DNA of 29,790 bases. Source: MKUN01 sp964481425. Its GTDB lineage: Bacteria > Bacteroidota > Bacteroidia > Chitinophagales > Chitinophagaceae. The translations under genes and the position numbers were made by a program. A model generated the notes under the pieces. The model made no database searches, was not told the DNA's origin, and saw only the letters and a list, made by a program, of their open reading frames with translations. Every line of letters starts with the position of its first letter. Position 1 is the stretch's first letter. Positions 16,501 to 24,319 of this stretch are shown here, in pieces. The stretch spans positions 1 to 29,790 of the forward strand of contig CAYZTM010000044.1 of assembly GCA_964481425.1 (NCBI GenBank). The letters are read 5' to 3'.

Positions 16501-19500
16501 CACCCGAACCTGTCATTGTAATAGTTCCGGTACCGCCGTTACACAGCACATTATCTACTGTTGCACTTGCTTCAAGCGGTGTAGGCTGTGTGAGGTCAAG
16601 CACGGTATCGGTCTGGCAGCTATTGGTATCGCGGGCATGTAGGGTGTAAGTACCTGCCGCCAATGGTGTGAATATGCTAACAGTATCATAAGGGCCTGCG
16701 CCATTGGCATATACATAACCCGGCGTGCCGCCTGTTGCGATCACTGTAATGCTTCCGGTACCGCCGTTACACAGCACATTGCTCACAGTGGGATTCAGTA
16801 CCAGTGGTGCAGGCTGCGTGATGGTCAGCGTGGTATCCTTTATACAATCGTGGCTGTCTTTGGTATGAATGGTATAAGTACCTGCAGCCAGGTTGGTAAA
16901 AGTATTAGTGGCCGCATAGGGTGTGGGGTCATTAGCATAAGTATAGCCCGGTGTGCCCCCGCCGCCATTCACAGTTATGGTCCCTGTACTGTCGCCATAG
17001 CAGAGTGGGTTGGTCAGCGATGCGTCCACCGTCACTGGGTCAGGTTGTATAAGGTCTATCACGGTGTCTTTGATACATCCGTTGTCGTCTTGTGTATGTA
17101 TGGTGTATGTGCCTGCGGCAAGATTGGTGAAGTTGTTATTCGCAGTATAAGGCCCCACACCGTTGGCATAGGTATAACCCGGCGTACCGCCTGCTGCAGT
17201 GATGGTGATACTGCCATTTGCATCACCATAGCAAAGCGGGTCGGTCTTCGCGGGGTCAACTGTCAATGGTGTCGGCTCTGTCAATGTGATGACCGTATCC
17301 TTGGTACAACCATTCGCATCCTGTGTATGTATGGTATAAGTGCCTGCTCCAAGATTGTTAAAGATGTTATTTGCAGTATAAGGTCCCGCACCATTGGCAT
17401 AAGTATAACCCGGAGTGCCGCCGGAGGCGGTCATGGTTATACTGCCCGAGCTGTCTCCGTTACACATTATATCGTTGACTGTAGCGCTCGCTTCAAGTGG
17501 CGTGGGCTCAGTCAGGTCTATGACGGTATCGGTCTGGCAGCTATTGGTATCTTGCGCATGTATGGTATAGGTGCCTGCAGCTAATGGTGTAAATATGTTG
17601 ACCAGATCATAAGGACCTGCACCATTGGCATAGGTATAACCCGGTGTGCCGCCTGTTACCGTTACAGCTATACTACCCGTTCCACCGTTGCACAGTACAT
17701 TGCTGACAACGGGATTGATCACCAGAGGATCGGGCTGGATGATGGTGAGCGCGGTGTCTTTCACGCAATCATGGCTGTCTTTGGTATGTATGGTGTAGGT
17801 ACCTGCGGGCAGGTTGGTAAAGGTATTCGTGGCTGCATAAGGGGCAGGATCGTTGGCATACGTATAGCCCGGTGTACCACCACCGCCGTTCACGGTTATT
17901 GTCCCTGTACTGTCGCCATAGCAAAGCGGGTTGGTCAGCAAAGCATCCACGGTTACAGGGTCCGGTTGTGTAATATCTACTATCGTATCCTTGATACAGC
18001 CGTTGGCATCCTGTGTATGTATAGTGTATGTACCTGCGGGGAGATTCGTAAAGTTATTATTGGCAGTGTATGGACCTGCACCGTTGGCATAGGTATAGCC
18101 CGGGGTGCCCCCGCTTGCAGTGATGGTGATCGTGCCTGTGGCATCTCCATAGCATAACGGGGTCGTAATTGCCGGGCTTGCAACGATCGGTGTTGGTTCT
18201 GTCAGGGTGATGACCGTGTCTTTGATACAGCCGTTGGCATCTTGTACATGTATGGTGTAAGTGCCTGCTCCCAGGTTGTTGAATGTATTCACGGCAGTGT
18301 AAGGACCTGCGCCATTGGCATATGTATAGCCCGGCGTGCCGCCGGATGCTGTTATTCCTATACCGCCTGTTGTGTCACCGTTACATGGCGGGTTGGCGAT
18401 GCTTGCCGACAATATTATCGGTGTAGGTTGTTGTACATTTACTGTAGTGTCAAATGCGCATGAATTTGAATCCCGTACATGCACATCATAACTGCCAGCA
18501 GGCAGGTTAAAGAAGGTATTGTTCAGCGTATACGGGTTGGCGTCCAGCGCATAGGTATAAGGGACAATGCCACCGGCACCTACTGCGCCTATAACGCCCG
18601 ATGAGTCACCATAACAGGAGACGTCGCTGATAACTATGCTTGCCGTAACGGTGATCGAATCGCTGAGTGTTATCGTAGTGTCCTTCTGACAGCCTGTTGC
18701 ATTCTGTACATGGAAAGTATAAGTACCAGCCGCCAATCCGCTAAAGGTGCTGCTAGGACCATAAGGGCCATTATCCAGTGCATAGGTATACGGTGTAGCA
18801 GGGTTGTTGTATGCTGAAATGGTCACTATGCCATCCGGGATGTTACCGCAAAGCGGGCTTTTGACCGATGCATTCAGTAGTATCGGTGCTCCGTCCGGCA
18901 GTGTAACTACACTGTCTTTTACACAGGTATTGGTATCGGTCAGGTGCAGGGTATAAGTACCTGCTGCAAGACCGGTAAATACATTTGTTGGCCCGTATGG
19001 GGCAGCGTTCAGCGCATAGCTGTAAGGTGGTGCACCGCCGGTACCATTTATAGTAATGCTGCCATCAGAGCCGCCGGGGCAGGTGGGTGGCGTAAGTATT
19101 GCGCTGAGGACAGGCATTACAGGGTCCGCAAAAGTGACAACGGTATCGTTGGTACATCCTATTTCGCTGGTAGCGCTTATGGTGTAGGTTCCTGATACAA
19201 GGCTGTCAGTAAGCGTACCATTCAGGTTAGCGTTCGTATGTACCATTGTTACATTTTGCATTACCGTTTCTGTCCAGTTGGTAAAGCCCGCACCCGGATC
19301 AACCGTGAATACCGCTTTTTTAGCACAAGTGGCTGGCGATACAAGGGTTACATTTGGGTGAGGTGCTGGCGCTACGATAACCTGGTAAGCGATCTGTTGG
19401 TTTGCGCTTAGCGGGCATTCGTTGTCCGAATAATTGAGGTAAAAAGTGTAGGTACCCGGTGTTACATTGGTCGTATTCCATGCAAAAGTGCAGGTAGGCG

Positions 19501-20605
19501 CCAGCGTATGGTTGTTCAGTATGGTGAATGTAGCGCCGGCAGGTATACCTATCGGTGTCACATCTATAGTATCGCCATTGACATCGGTCGGATTGATGTC
19601 AAAAGTGAAGGGGCCAATGTTCTGGCATATCTGTAATGTAGTAGAGTCAAGCAAAGTACCGGCGCTCGGGTTCGATATCACCCCGCTTGGTGCTGTGTTG
19701 CTACAAGTATTCAGCACCACTACGGTCATTTCGCGCTGGCTGGTGCCCACAAGTACCTGGTTACGGTATTCCTGCACTTCCATTACTGCCAGTGAGCGTT
19801 GCACCAGGTTGGGCGTAAAGTCCATTTGACCTGTCGTGGGAACAAATACGAATGGATTGGCTGCTAAAGGAGCGGTAGCTGTATATGGAGCAATGTAAGT
19901 AACATAAGGTGGGTTCGGGGGGAAGCCGTTATCATCTATGCCGGGTATCTGTACAAAATACAGGCTATCGTTATCTGCGTCCGTTGAGCCGGGGGCATAA
20001 TGTGCCGGTGCATTCAGGCAATAAAATGGTGTGGGTATGGTGCCGAACACAGAAGAGTTGTTCGCTGCCGTCAAATTGTTCAGCTTGGCATCCAGTGCTA
20101 TGATGGTATTACCGGGGTTGGTGATGTTGGTGATGGTACTGCTTCGCCCTGCCTGTGTGGTACCCATGGCCCCGGTAAAACGGAAACGCCAGTTAGCTGA
20201 AGCATAAGGCACGGTATAGTTGAGCGAGTACACGAACTTTTTTATCCCCGGTATCGTGTTGTTGATATTGGTGCAGGTAGTATTGTTGATATCCTGCGGG
20301 CACACCGGTGTCACTTCCACACCGGCTATTGGTGGTTCTTCTGCCAGGTCTATCGTCGTAGTAGGGCTTGGGTTCGGGTCATCATATACCTTGATCTCAG
20401 GCGTGGCATTTTGCAAGTAGGGGAAAGCCGCCCCCGCGCAGTCGCCGTAAACAATAAGATATATCTTGTAAGTGTTTCCGCTTACATGGGTGTAGTAAAG
20501 GTCTATGCCGAATACGTGTGTGGCATATGACTTAAAAACTGGTATGGTGATCAAACTAAGGGCAAGGCAGTATGTACGTAATGTGCGTAAAAGTTTATCC
20601 CCCAT
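13511..20605 (-). CDS. Giant SprB-like surface adhesin (2364 residues) with T9SS type-B sorting domain
   Basis: A signal peptide (about 1-28, ending KSYA) leads into THVFGIDLYYTHVSGNTYKI, an N-terminal domain type shared by many gliding-associated proteins. Residues to about 495 form beta-rich domains. From about 496 to 2268 there are some 23 tandem SprB-like repeats of 76-77 residues. Each carries a CxGxxxGxI motif, GGTPGYTYANGAGPY, then LxAGTYTIHxxDxNxCxKD. The end (FTPNGDGKNDIF, FNRFGEMVYE, GWDGTYKGVL, GDVTLIR) is a complete TIGR04131 sorting domain. It is probably a long filamentous adhesin on the cell surface, like SprB of Flavobacterium johnsoniae. The ATG at 20605 is followed at once by the signal peptide. 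A near-consensus box (TAAATTTTG, minus strand 20670-20662) may be its promoter. It lies alone between terminators. Confidence 0.93.
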   Translation of the reverse strand: MGDKLLRTLRTYCLALSLITIPVFKSYATHVFGIDLYYTHVSGNTYKIYLIVYGDCAGAAFPYLQNATPEIKVYDDPNPSPTTTIDLAEEPPIAGVEVTPVCPQDINNTTCTNINNTIPGIKKFVYSLNYTVPYASANWRFRFTGAMGTTQAGRSSTITNITNPGNTIIALDAKLNNLTAANNSSVFGTIPTPFYCLNAPAHYAPGSTDADNDSLYFVQIPGIDDNGFPPNPPYVTYIAPYTATAPLAANPFVFVPTTGQMDFTPNLVQRSLAVMEVQEYRNQVLVGTSQREMTVVVLNTCSNTAPSGVISNPSAGTLLDSTTLQICQNIGPFTFDINPTDVNGDTIDVTPIGIPAGATFTILNNHTLAPTCTFAWNTTNVTPGTYTFYLNYSDNECPLSANQQIAYQVIVAPAPHPNVTLVSPATCAKKAVFTVDPGAGFTNWTETVMQNVTMVHTNANLNGTLTDSLVSGTYTISATSEIGCTNDTVVTFADPVMPVLSAILTPPTCPGGSDGSITINGTGGAPPYSYALNAAPYGPTNVFTGLAAGTYTLHLTDTNTCVKDSVVTLPDGAPILLNASVKSPLCGNIPDGIVTISAYNNPATPYTYALDNGPYGPSSTFSGLAAGTYTFHVQNATGCQKDTTITLSDSITVTASIVISDVSCYGDSSGVIGAVGAGGIVPYTYALDANPYTLNNTFFNLPAGSYDVHVRDSNSCAFDTTVNVQQPTPIILSASIANPPCNGDTTGGIGITASGGTPGYTYANGAGPYTAVNTFNNLGAGTYTIHVQDANGCIKDTVITLTEPTPIVASPAITTPLCYGDATGTITITASGGTPGYTYANGAGPYTANNNFTNLPAGTYTIHTQDANGCIKDTIVDITQPDPVTVDALLTNPLCYGDSTGTITVNGGGGTPGYTYANDPAPYAATNTFTNLPAGTYTIHTKDSHDCVKDTALTIIQPDPLVINPVVSNVLCNGGTGSIAVTVTGGTPGYTYANGAGPYDLVNIFTPLAAGTYTIHAQDTNSCQTDTVIDLTEPTPLEASATVNDIMCNGDSSGSITMTASGGTPGYTYANGAGPYTANNIFNNLGAGTYTIHTQDANGCTKDTVITLTEPTPLTVDPAKTDPLCYGDANGSITITAAGGTPGYTYANGVGPYTANNNFTNLAAGTYTIHTQDDNGCIKDTVIDLIQPDPVTVDASLTNPLCYGDSTGTITVNGGGGTPGYTYANDPTPYAATNTFTNLAAGTYTIHTKDSHDCIKDTTLTITQPAPLVLNPTVSNVLCNGGTGSITVIATGGTPGYVYANGAGPYDTVSIFTPLAAGTYTLHARDTNSCQTDTVLDLTQPTPLEASATVDNVLCNGGTGTITMTGSGGTPSYTYANGAGPYTANNVFTPLAAGTYTIHTKDANGCIKDTVITITQPPLLTVSGSPTDVLCNGDATGSITVNGAGGTPTYTYANGAGPYAATNTFTNLTAGTYTIHTKDDNGCIKDTVFTITQPSAIVVTPVVTNVLCNGGTGGITVTATGGVPAYTYANGVGPYTANNAFTPLAAGTYTIHTQDANGCIKDVTSTITQPTPLVATPTVSNVLCSGGNSGSITIAASGGTPGYTYANGAGPYGPSNVFAGLPAGTYTIHTQDANGCIKDTSITITQPTPVTVSGNVTDVLCHGDATGSITINGAGGTPGYTYANGAGPYAATNTFTGLTAGTYTIHTKDANSCTKDTVFTITEPTPIAVTPLVKNSTCATLGNGIVTLAASGGTPGYTYANGAGPYTANNVFTPLPAGNYIFHVKDAHNCIKDINVTIADSLHPAGTVNVTDELCYGQSIGAITVTGSGATAPYTYALGNNPYGNSNTFSQLAAGTYNIHIKDANGCIKDTTATIAQPTPIASNSTFTEPSCFGYNDGSLTINGSGGTPAYTYGLNNGPMGANNSFNGMAAGTDTVHIQDNNGCTYDTLVAITQPTKLLIDSLVLLNEKCFGDNNGMITVYAHGGTPAYTYAIDANAFQSASTFGSLAIGTYVLHVKDSHDCATDSTAGIIQPPPLWLDGANITEPTCEGYADGTVALNATGGTAPYTYSIDGSNFSNTTTFPGLPEGTYTFYVTDSNNCHHDTTMTLIGFPHILIEDAVITPPKCYGGSDGSIEVNAAGGTPPYLYQVDGDPNPATSIRLFTDMAAGNHTITVTDSNNCHKSGSVEITQPDSISIAFTVALNQCYGTADQGVIEATVTGGTGPYIYAWSNDTTGPDLTSISHLANGAYRLTIYDSNNCMQKADTEMTSGECCIPYIPNAFTPNGDGKNDIFRPIFKGNMKLIMFQVFNRFGEMVYETDKPGQGWDGTYKGVLSDMDTYFFHMRFICGDGGKEQYLKGDVTLIR
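13800..19120 (-). repeat. Tandem array of about 23 SprB-like repeats (228 or 231 bp each)
   Basis: I counted the units by a recurring segment read on the plus strand (ACAGCCGTTGGCATCC and variants). In the central array, spacing between neighbours was 228 or 231 bases wherever I measured it, that is 76 or 77 codons. Units 4-17 (counted from the protein N-terminus) are most alike and share GGTPGYTYANGAGPY. Units 1-3 and 18-23 at the two ends are diverged. Each unit has two cysteines about 49 residues apart, which may form a disulfide. Confidence 0.9.
16350..18190 (-). repeat. Duplicated four-unit block inside the adhesin array (921-bp super-period)
   Basis: Units 5-8 (about 17270-18190) match units 9-12 (about 16350-17269) in order: 5 with 9, 6 with 10, 7 with 11, 8 with 12. 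Anchor positions differ by 921, 921, 921 and 918 bases. Units 6 and 10 both have the otherwise unique YANDPxPYAATNTF, and units 7 and 11 both have CNGGTGSI with DTNSCQTDTV. Unit 4 resembles unit 8, extending the pattern backwards. Confidence 0.8.
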
Positions 20606-20879
20606 ATGGAAAATTTTAGATTAAATAATGTGTATAACCTGTGGGTATTCTCTCTCGTCCACAAAATTTAGATATATAGTTGGGATATGCTAAGCCGTTA
20701 ACATAGGGAAATGTTAAAGTGAAGTAAAAAGAGGGAACTTTAACATTTCCTAAATAATATTCGGGAGTATAATTAATGTTAATGTAATCCCAACATAACA
20801 TGAAGACAATAATAATAAATTTTCCCCAAGTATCAAATAGATATGCAATAAAAATACTTGTATAGGATAGCTGTTAAAT
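20606..20879. other. AT-rich intergenic region with nested inverted repeats, upstream of the giant adhesin
   Basis: No gene is supported here. The region holds a perfect 14-bp inverted repeat, GGAAATGTTAAAGT at 20707-20720 and its complement at 20737-20750, with a 16-base loop. Outside it lies an 8-bp pair, GTTGGGAT at 20679-20686 and ATCCCAAC at 20787-20794. There is no T-run after the inner hairpin on either strand, so it is not a standard terminator. It sits 100 bases before the adhesin start and could be a regulatory site or a leader structure. Confidence 0.6.
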
Positions 20880-20913
20880 AAAAAGGGCCATGCAATATCG
20901 CATGGCCCTTTTT
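20880..20913 (-). terminator. Rho-independent terminator of the metalloprotease gene
   Basis: A 14-bp stem (GGGCCATGC opposite GCATGGCCC, extended by A:T pairs) with a six-base loop lies 16 bases past the metalloprotease stop. On the minus strand it is followed by TTTTTATTTA. Confidence 0.88.
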
Positions 20914-20929
20914 ACATGGATTATCAGCA

Positions 20930-23218
20930 CTATTTTTTCATAAGGTTTCCCACGTAAGTGTCTTGATTATTGATGATGCGGTAGAAATAAACACCGGTCG
21001 GTAGGCCGGCAGTACTAATTACATTTACAGTCCCGGTTGTAAGAACCTGCATTTGAACCAGCTTGCCATCAGCACTGTATAGTTGCAGGCTCATATTTTT
21101 CCCATCATTGGCCGGTGTGGATATATACCACTGGTCGCTGGTAGGGTTGGGATATATGAAGATCCCTGCTTCATTAAGATTCTTTAGCCCGGCTGCCGGT
21201 TGCTGATAGGTAATAAAGCCCCCGCCTCCGCCATTCAGTTTATTTGTTTGCAGGTGCGCCAGTTTCAGGTTGCCCGAAGTGCTGAAGGTCCAGTTGCCTG
21301 AAGCCAGGGCTGCAGCATAAGTGTAAATGTTCAGGTCGCTTGCCGTTCCTCCCGGGAAGTTATTCTTAGGGTTGGGGTCTATACCATTCTTGGTGAGGTA
21401 CATCAGGTAGTTCGATATGGGCTCCTGTACTGCCGGCAGACTGCCATGTACATCACTGGTATCAGTCTGCAGGAAGGGGAAGATCACCTCAACATTGCTG
21501 GCAGGTTGTGTAGTAGCGCTTATCTGCCAGTAGCGGCGCATAGCATAGGAATAGGAGTCTATGTTCGGTGTCCCGGTTGGGAAGCTCACTGTATCGCCTG
21601 TGCCGCCTGAGTAGCCTGTTAGGGTAGCTGTGCGCACATCAAAACCTGTACTGTCAAGCGTTCCGATATCATTGCTGCCTTTTTTTATCATCAGCACCAG
21701 CGTATCATCACTGTGCGAAGCCGTATTATGGTCATTCCAGTAGTAGGTAACGCCGGTACCAATATCCGTGCACTCCCGGTTAGCGATCACTGTTTTGTTA
21801 GCTTGCGACAGCGCTACATCTGGCAGGTAGGGAGCGGCGCAGGAGCCACCTGTATGTGAGATATAATACCTGATCGTATCACCCGGCTGTTGCCCGAAAC
21901 CTTTGCTGAAGTTGATGCCTACATTGGTCAGGTGGCAATAGCTCATGATCGTGCCGCCCCCTGTGGGGTGTGCGGGGTTAGGCGTAGCACAATTCCCTTC
22001 CAGCGTATAGCAGCCGTCAATGGCAGTGTTGCGGGCAGGTGGGTTCCAGCAGCAACGGTGCGTATGTGGTGAGCCTACTACGTGTCCCATCTCATGGGTC
22101 GATACTTCTACATCCCAGCTATAGGTAGGGAAGTTCACCACATTCTGGTTATCTATATTACAGAAGGCATAAGCGCCTGCAGAATCAGGTGCGTAATACT
22201 GCGTACACATGGCCATCAGCCAGGCGATACCACCCATACTGCCATAGCGTGTAGTGAACATGATACCAAGGTCGCAGCCATTCAGGTTGTTCTGGGTCTG
22301 GTAACCGAACATATCCAGCCATTTTATAGAGTTCTGTGCCAGGTTATAATACACATCTGTTACCGTATCTATTTTCACATAGTCCAGCGATATGAGTATG
22401 CCCTCGTTGCGGTAGATGGCAGCCTGGTTATTGAACAGGGCGGTCAGGTAATTGGTCACATTGGTTACGCTGTAGCTTTTCGATTTGTACATAGCATAGT
22501 CTGCCAGTTCATATACTTTTATATCCCGGCAGTTGTCATACACATTGTTGTTCAGGTACGTTGTCCCCTTCGATGCCGGCCTTGGCAATTCCGGCAGTTC
22601 GTCGGTACCGCACATGGGCGCATGGTCTTTTATTTTCAGTCCCACATCGTTGTACAGTATGTAGTGAGGATTATAATCATAATAAGTACCAACTTGTGTA
22701 TTAGGCACCAGCACATAATTTCCCTCGTCAGGTATAGAGAAGATACCATACACCTCGTTGCCGAAGAAGGAGAAGGCCGCTACGGAACCGGGTATGCCTT
22801 CTACAACGCCGCGGTAATAAAGGCCGCGCTGATAACTGTGGAAAGCACTCCCTTTTTCGCCTGCTGCTTCTATCCTGAAGTTGTCAGGCAGTATATCGTA
22901 ATTACCCAGTTTTATGGTATAGGTACCACCGCCTTGTTTGGGTATCACCAGGTCTATGTCTTTGTTCTTTTCTTTCATAAAGCCGCTAAGCCTGTTATAA
23001 TCGATGGTCAGTGGCAATACGTCCTCTACTTTCGTGAGCAGCAGGGTCTTGTCAAAGTCTTTGTCGGCCTGCCAGATATCATTTACGGGTACAAAATCCC
23101 TCACCTCCATTTCGTGCCTTATGAAAGCCTCGATAGGTGTCGTTCGGGCTGCGGCAAATTGAATGCTGACCACTGTGGCAATAGCGGTCATTAAGAATGA
23201 CTTACAATAAAGATGCAT
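20930..23218 (-). CDS. Secreted reprolysin-like (M12B) zinc metalloprotease with T9SS type-A sorting domain
   Basis: The 762-residue protein has a signal peptide (about 1-24), a prodomain to about 225, and a catalytic domain from about 230. The zinc site is HEMGHVVGSPH at 375-385, a full HExxHxxGxxH motif. The Met-turn is TIMSY with M425, so this is a metzincin. In the prodomain, PMCGTD with C203 looks like a cysteine switch that would hold the zinc until activation. A beta-rich middle region (about 470-670) follows. The last 80 residues, from IFIYPNPTSDQW to YVGNLMKK, are a type-A T9SS sorting domain. It should be exported to the cell surface or medium. It has its own terminator and a likely promoter at 23270-23296, so it is monocistronic. 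Confidence 0.93.
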   Translation of the reverse strand: MHLYCKSFLMTAIATVVSIQFAAARTTPIEAFIRHEMEVRDFVPVNDIWQADKDFDKTLLLTKVEDVLPLTIDYNRLSGFMKEKNKDIDLVIPKQGGGTYTIKLGNYDILPDNFRIEAAGEKGSAFHSYQRGLYYRGVVEGIPGSVAAFSFFGNEVYGIFSIPDEGNYVLVPNTQVGTYYDYNPHYILYNDVGLKIKDHAPMCGTDELPELPRPASKGTTYLNNNVYDNCRDIKVYELADYAMYKSKSYSVTNVTNYLTALFNNQAAIYRNEGILISLDYVKIDTVTDVYYNLAQNSIKWLDMFGYQTQNNLNGCDLGIMFTTRYGSMGGIAWLMAMCTQYYAPDSAGAYAFCNIDNQNVVNFPTYSWDVEVSTHEMGHVVGSPHTHRCCWNPPARNTAIDGCYTLEGNCATPNPAHPTGGGTIMSYCHLTNVGINFSKGFGQQPGDTIRYYISHTGGSCAAPYLPDVALSQANKTVIANRECTDIGTGVTYYWNDHNTASHSDDTLVLMIKKGSNDIGTLDSTGFDVRTATLTGYSGGTGDTVSFPTGTPNIDSYSYAMRRYWQISATTQPASNVEVIFPFLQTDTSDVHGSLPAVQEPISNYLMYLTKNGIDPNPKNNFPGGTASDLNIYTYAAALASGNWTFSTSGNLKLAHLQTNKLNGGGGGFITYQQPAAGLKNLNEAGIFIYPNPTSDQWYISTPANDGKNMSLQLYSADGKLVQMQVLTTGTVNVISTAGLPTGVYFYRIINNQDTYVGNLMKK

Positions 23219-23269
23219 GTTACCTTTTTGTTTAGGTTAAGTTTAAAAACAACATTTTCGGGGGGCAAC

Positions 23270-23296
23270 CAAATATATGTGTTTTCACTACACAAA
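23270..23296 (-). promoter_or_regulatory. Probable promoter of the metalloprotease gene
   Basis: On the minus strand TATATTTG (23277-23270) matches TAnnTTTG exactly. TTTG (23296-23293) lies 15 bases upstream, a little short of the usual spacing. The leader would be about 45 bases. Confidence 0.45.
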
Positions 23297-23490
23297 GAAC
23301 GCTCTGTGGGAGTTTGCCGCTTTTTTGTCCGAGTATTTTTGGTGATTAGGGGTTAAGTGCCGGGCCCTGTAGTTTTCAATGCCCTGTCTTGATAGCCCGT
23401 ATTAAATAATTGCTGCATTTTGCCGCTGCGATCCCGGCATTACTACTTCTGCAATTAATGTTTAAATTAGCAGCCCAAATCGACCGCTTA

Positions 23491-24237
23491 ATGAAACTGC
23501 TGGAACATAAAGTAGCATTGGTAACGGGCGCAAGCCGGGGCATTGGCGAGGCCATAGCCCTGAAATTTGCCGAACATGGCGCCAATGTGGCCTTTACGTA
23601 CCTCTCATCCGATGACAAAGCCAATGCATTGCAAGAAAAACTGGCCGGCTTTGGGGTGAAAGCAAAAGCCTATAAATCGAACGCAGCGGACTATCAGGCA
23701 GCAGAGCAGCTGGGTAATGATGTGGTGAAGGATTTCGGCACTATCGACATATGTGTCAACAACGCCGGCATCTCTAAAGATAACTTGTTGCTGCGCCTTA
23801 CTCCCGAGCAGTGGGATGATGTGATACAAGCCAACCTGAAATCTGTATATAACTTAACGCGCCAGGTGATAAGGCCTATGATGAAGGCCCGCTCCGGCAG
23901 CATCATCAATATGAGCTCCATTGTGGGCGTGCGTGGCAACGCAGGGCAGAGCAGTTATGCAGCATCCAAAGCAGGTATCATAGGCTTCACTAAATCCATA
24001 GCTATGGAGATCGGTAGTCGTAATATACGGTGCAACGTCATTGCACCCGGTTTCATCGAGACCGATATGACGCATTACCTAAAAGATGGCGGGGCCGAGA
24101 AATGGTTCGAAAAGATATCACTCCAGCGTTTCGGCAAACCCGAAGAGATAGCCAATGTAGCGCTCTTCCTCGCCTCAGACCTTAGTAGCTATGTAACAGG
24201 ACAGGTGATAGGTGCATGCGGCGGCATGAATGGATAA
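23491..24237 (+). CDS. fabG: 3-oxoacyl-[acyl-carrier-protein] reductase
   Basis: The 248-residue short-chain dehydrogenase fits FabG closely. The NADPH-binding motif is TGASRGIG (12-19), with NNAG at 90-93. The active site is N115, S143, Y156 and K160 (SSYAASK), which align with N110, S138, Y151 and K155 of the E. coli enzyme. It reduces 3-oxoacyl-ACP in each round of fatty acid elongation. I chose the ATG at 23491. An upstream TTG at 23410 would add 27 residues that no FabG has. fabH follows after 82 bases, so two steps of type II fatty acid synthesis are neighbours, though fabH seems to have its own promoter box. Confidence 0.94.
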   Translation: MKLLEHKVALVTGASRGIGEAIALKFAEHGANVAFTYLSSDDKANALQEKLAGFGVKAKAYKSNAADYQAAEQLGNDVVKDFGTIDICVNNAGISKDNLLLRLTPEQWDDVIQANLKSVYNLTRQVIRPMMKARSGSIINMSSIVGVRGNAGQSSYAASKAGIIGFTKSIAMEIGSRNIRCNVIAPGFIETDMTHYLKDGGAEKWFEKISLQRFGKPEEIANVALFLASDLSSYVTGQVIGACGGMNG

Positions 24238-24291
24238 TATCCATATCTGTTAAACCTTTGTTTTTAACCGCAGGGGCAATTTTAAACGTGT

Positions 24292-24299
24292 TAATTTTG
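24292..24299 (+). promoter_or_regulatory. -7 promoter box of fabH
   Basis: TAATTTTG matches TAnnTTTG exactly and lies 20 bases before the fabH start. The only TTTG upstream (24257-24260) is 31 bases away, too far for a standard -33 element. Confidence 0.4.
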
Positions 24300-24319
24300 C
24301 GCCTTTAAACAAATTGTAA

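Noticed and set aside
15899..17584. Two long plus-strand open frames with Cys/Gly-rich repeats, inside the adhesin array
   Set aside because: The apparent repeats only mirror the 228/231-bp units of the real gene on the other strand; they are cut off at arbitrary points and have no secretion signal.
13800..19120. Regularly spaced repeats considered as a CRISPR array
   Set aside because: Units are 228-231 bp, in frame, and code for SprB-like domains; there are no short spacers and no cas genes.
20616..20801. 61-codon minus-strand open frame upstream of the giant adhesin
   Set aside because: Low-complexity Tyr/Asn-rich product from AT-rich DNA that contains inverted repeats; no start signal and no known motif.
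22082..23194. 370-codon open frame on the plus strand opposite the metalloprotease gene
   Set aside because: The minus-strand frame has a signal peptide, HExxHxxGxxH and a sorting domain; the mirror frame has no motif.
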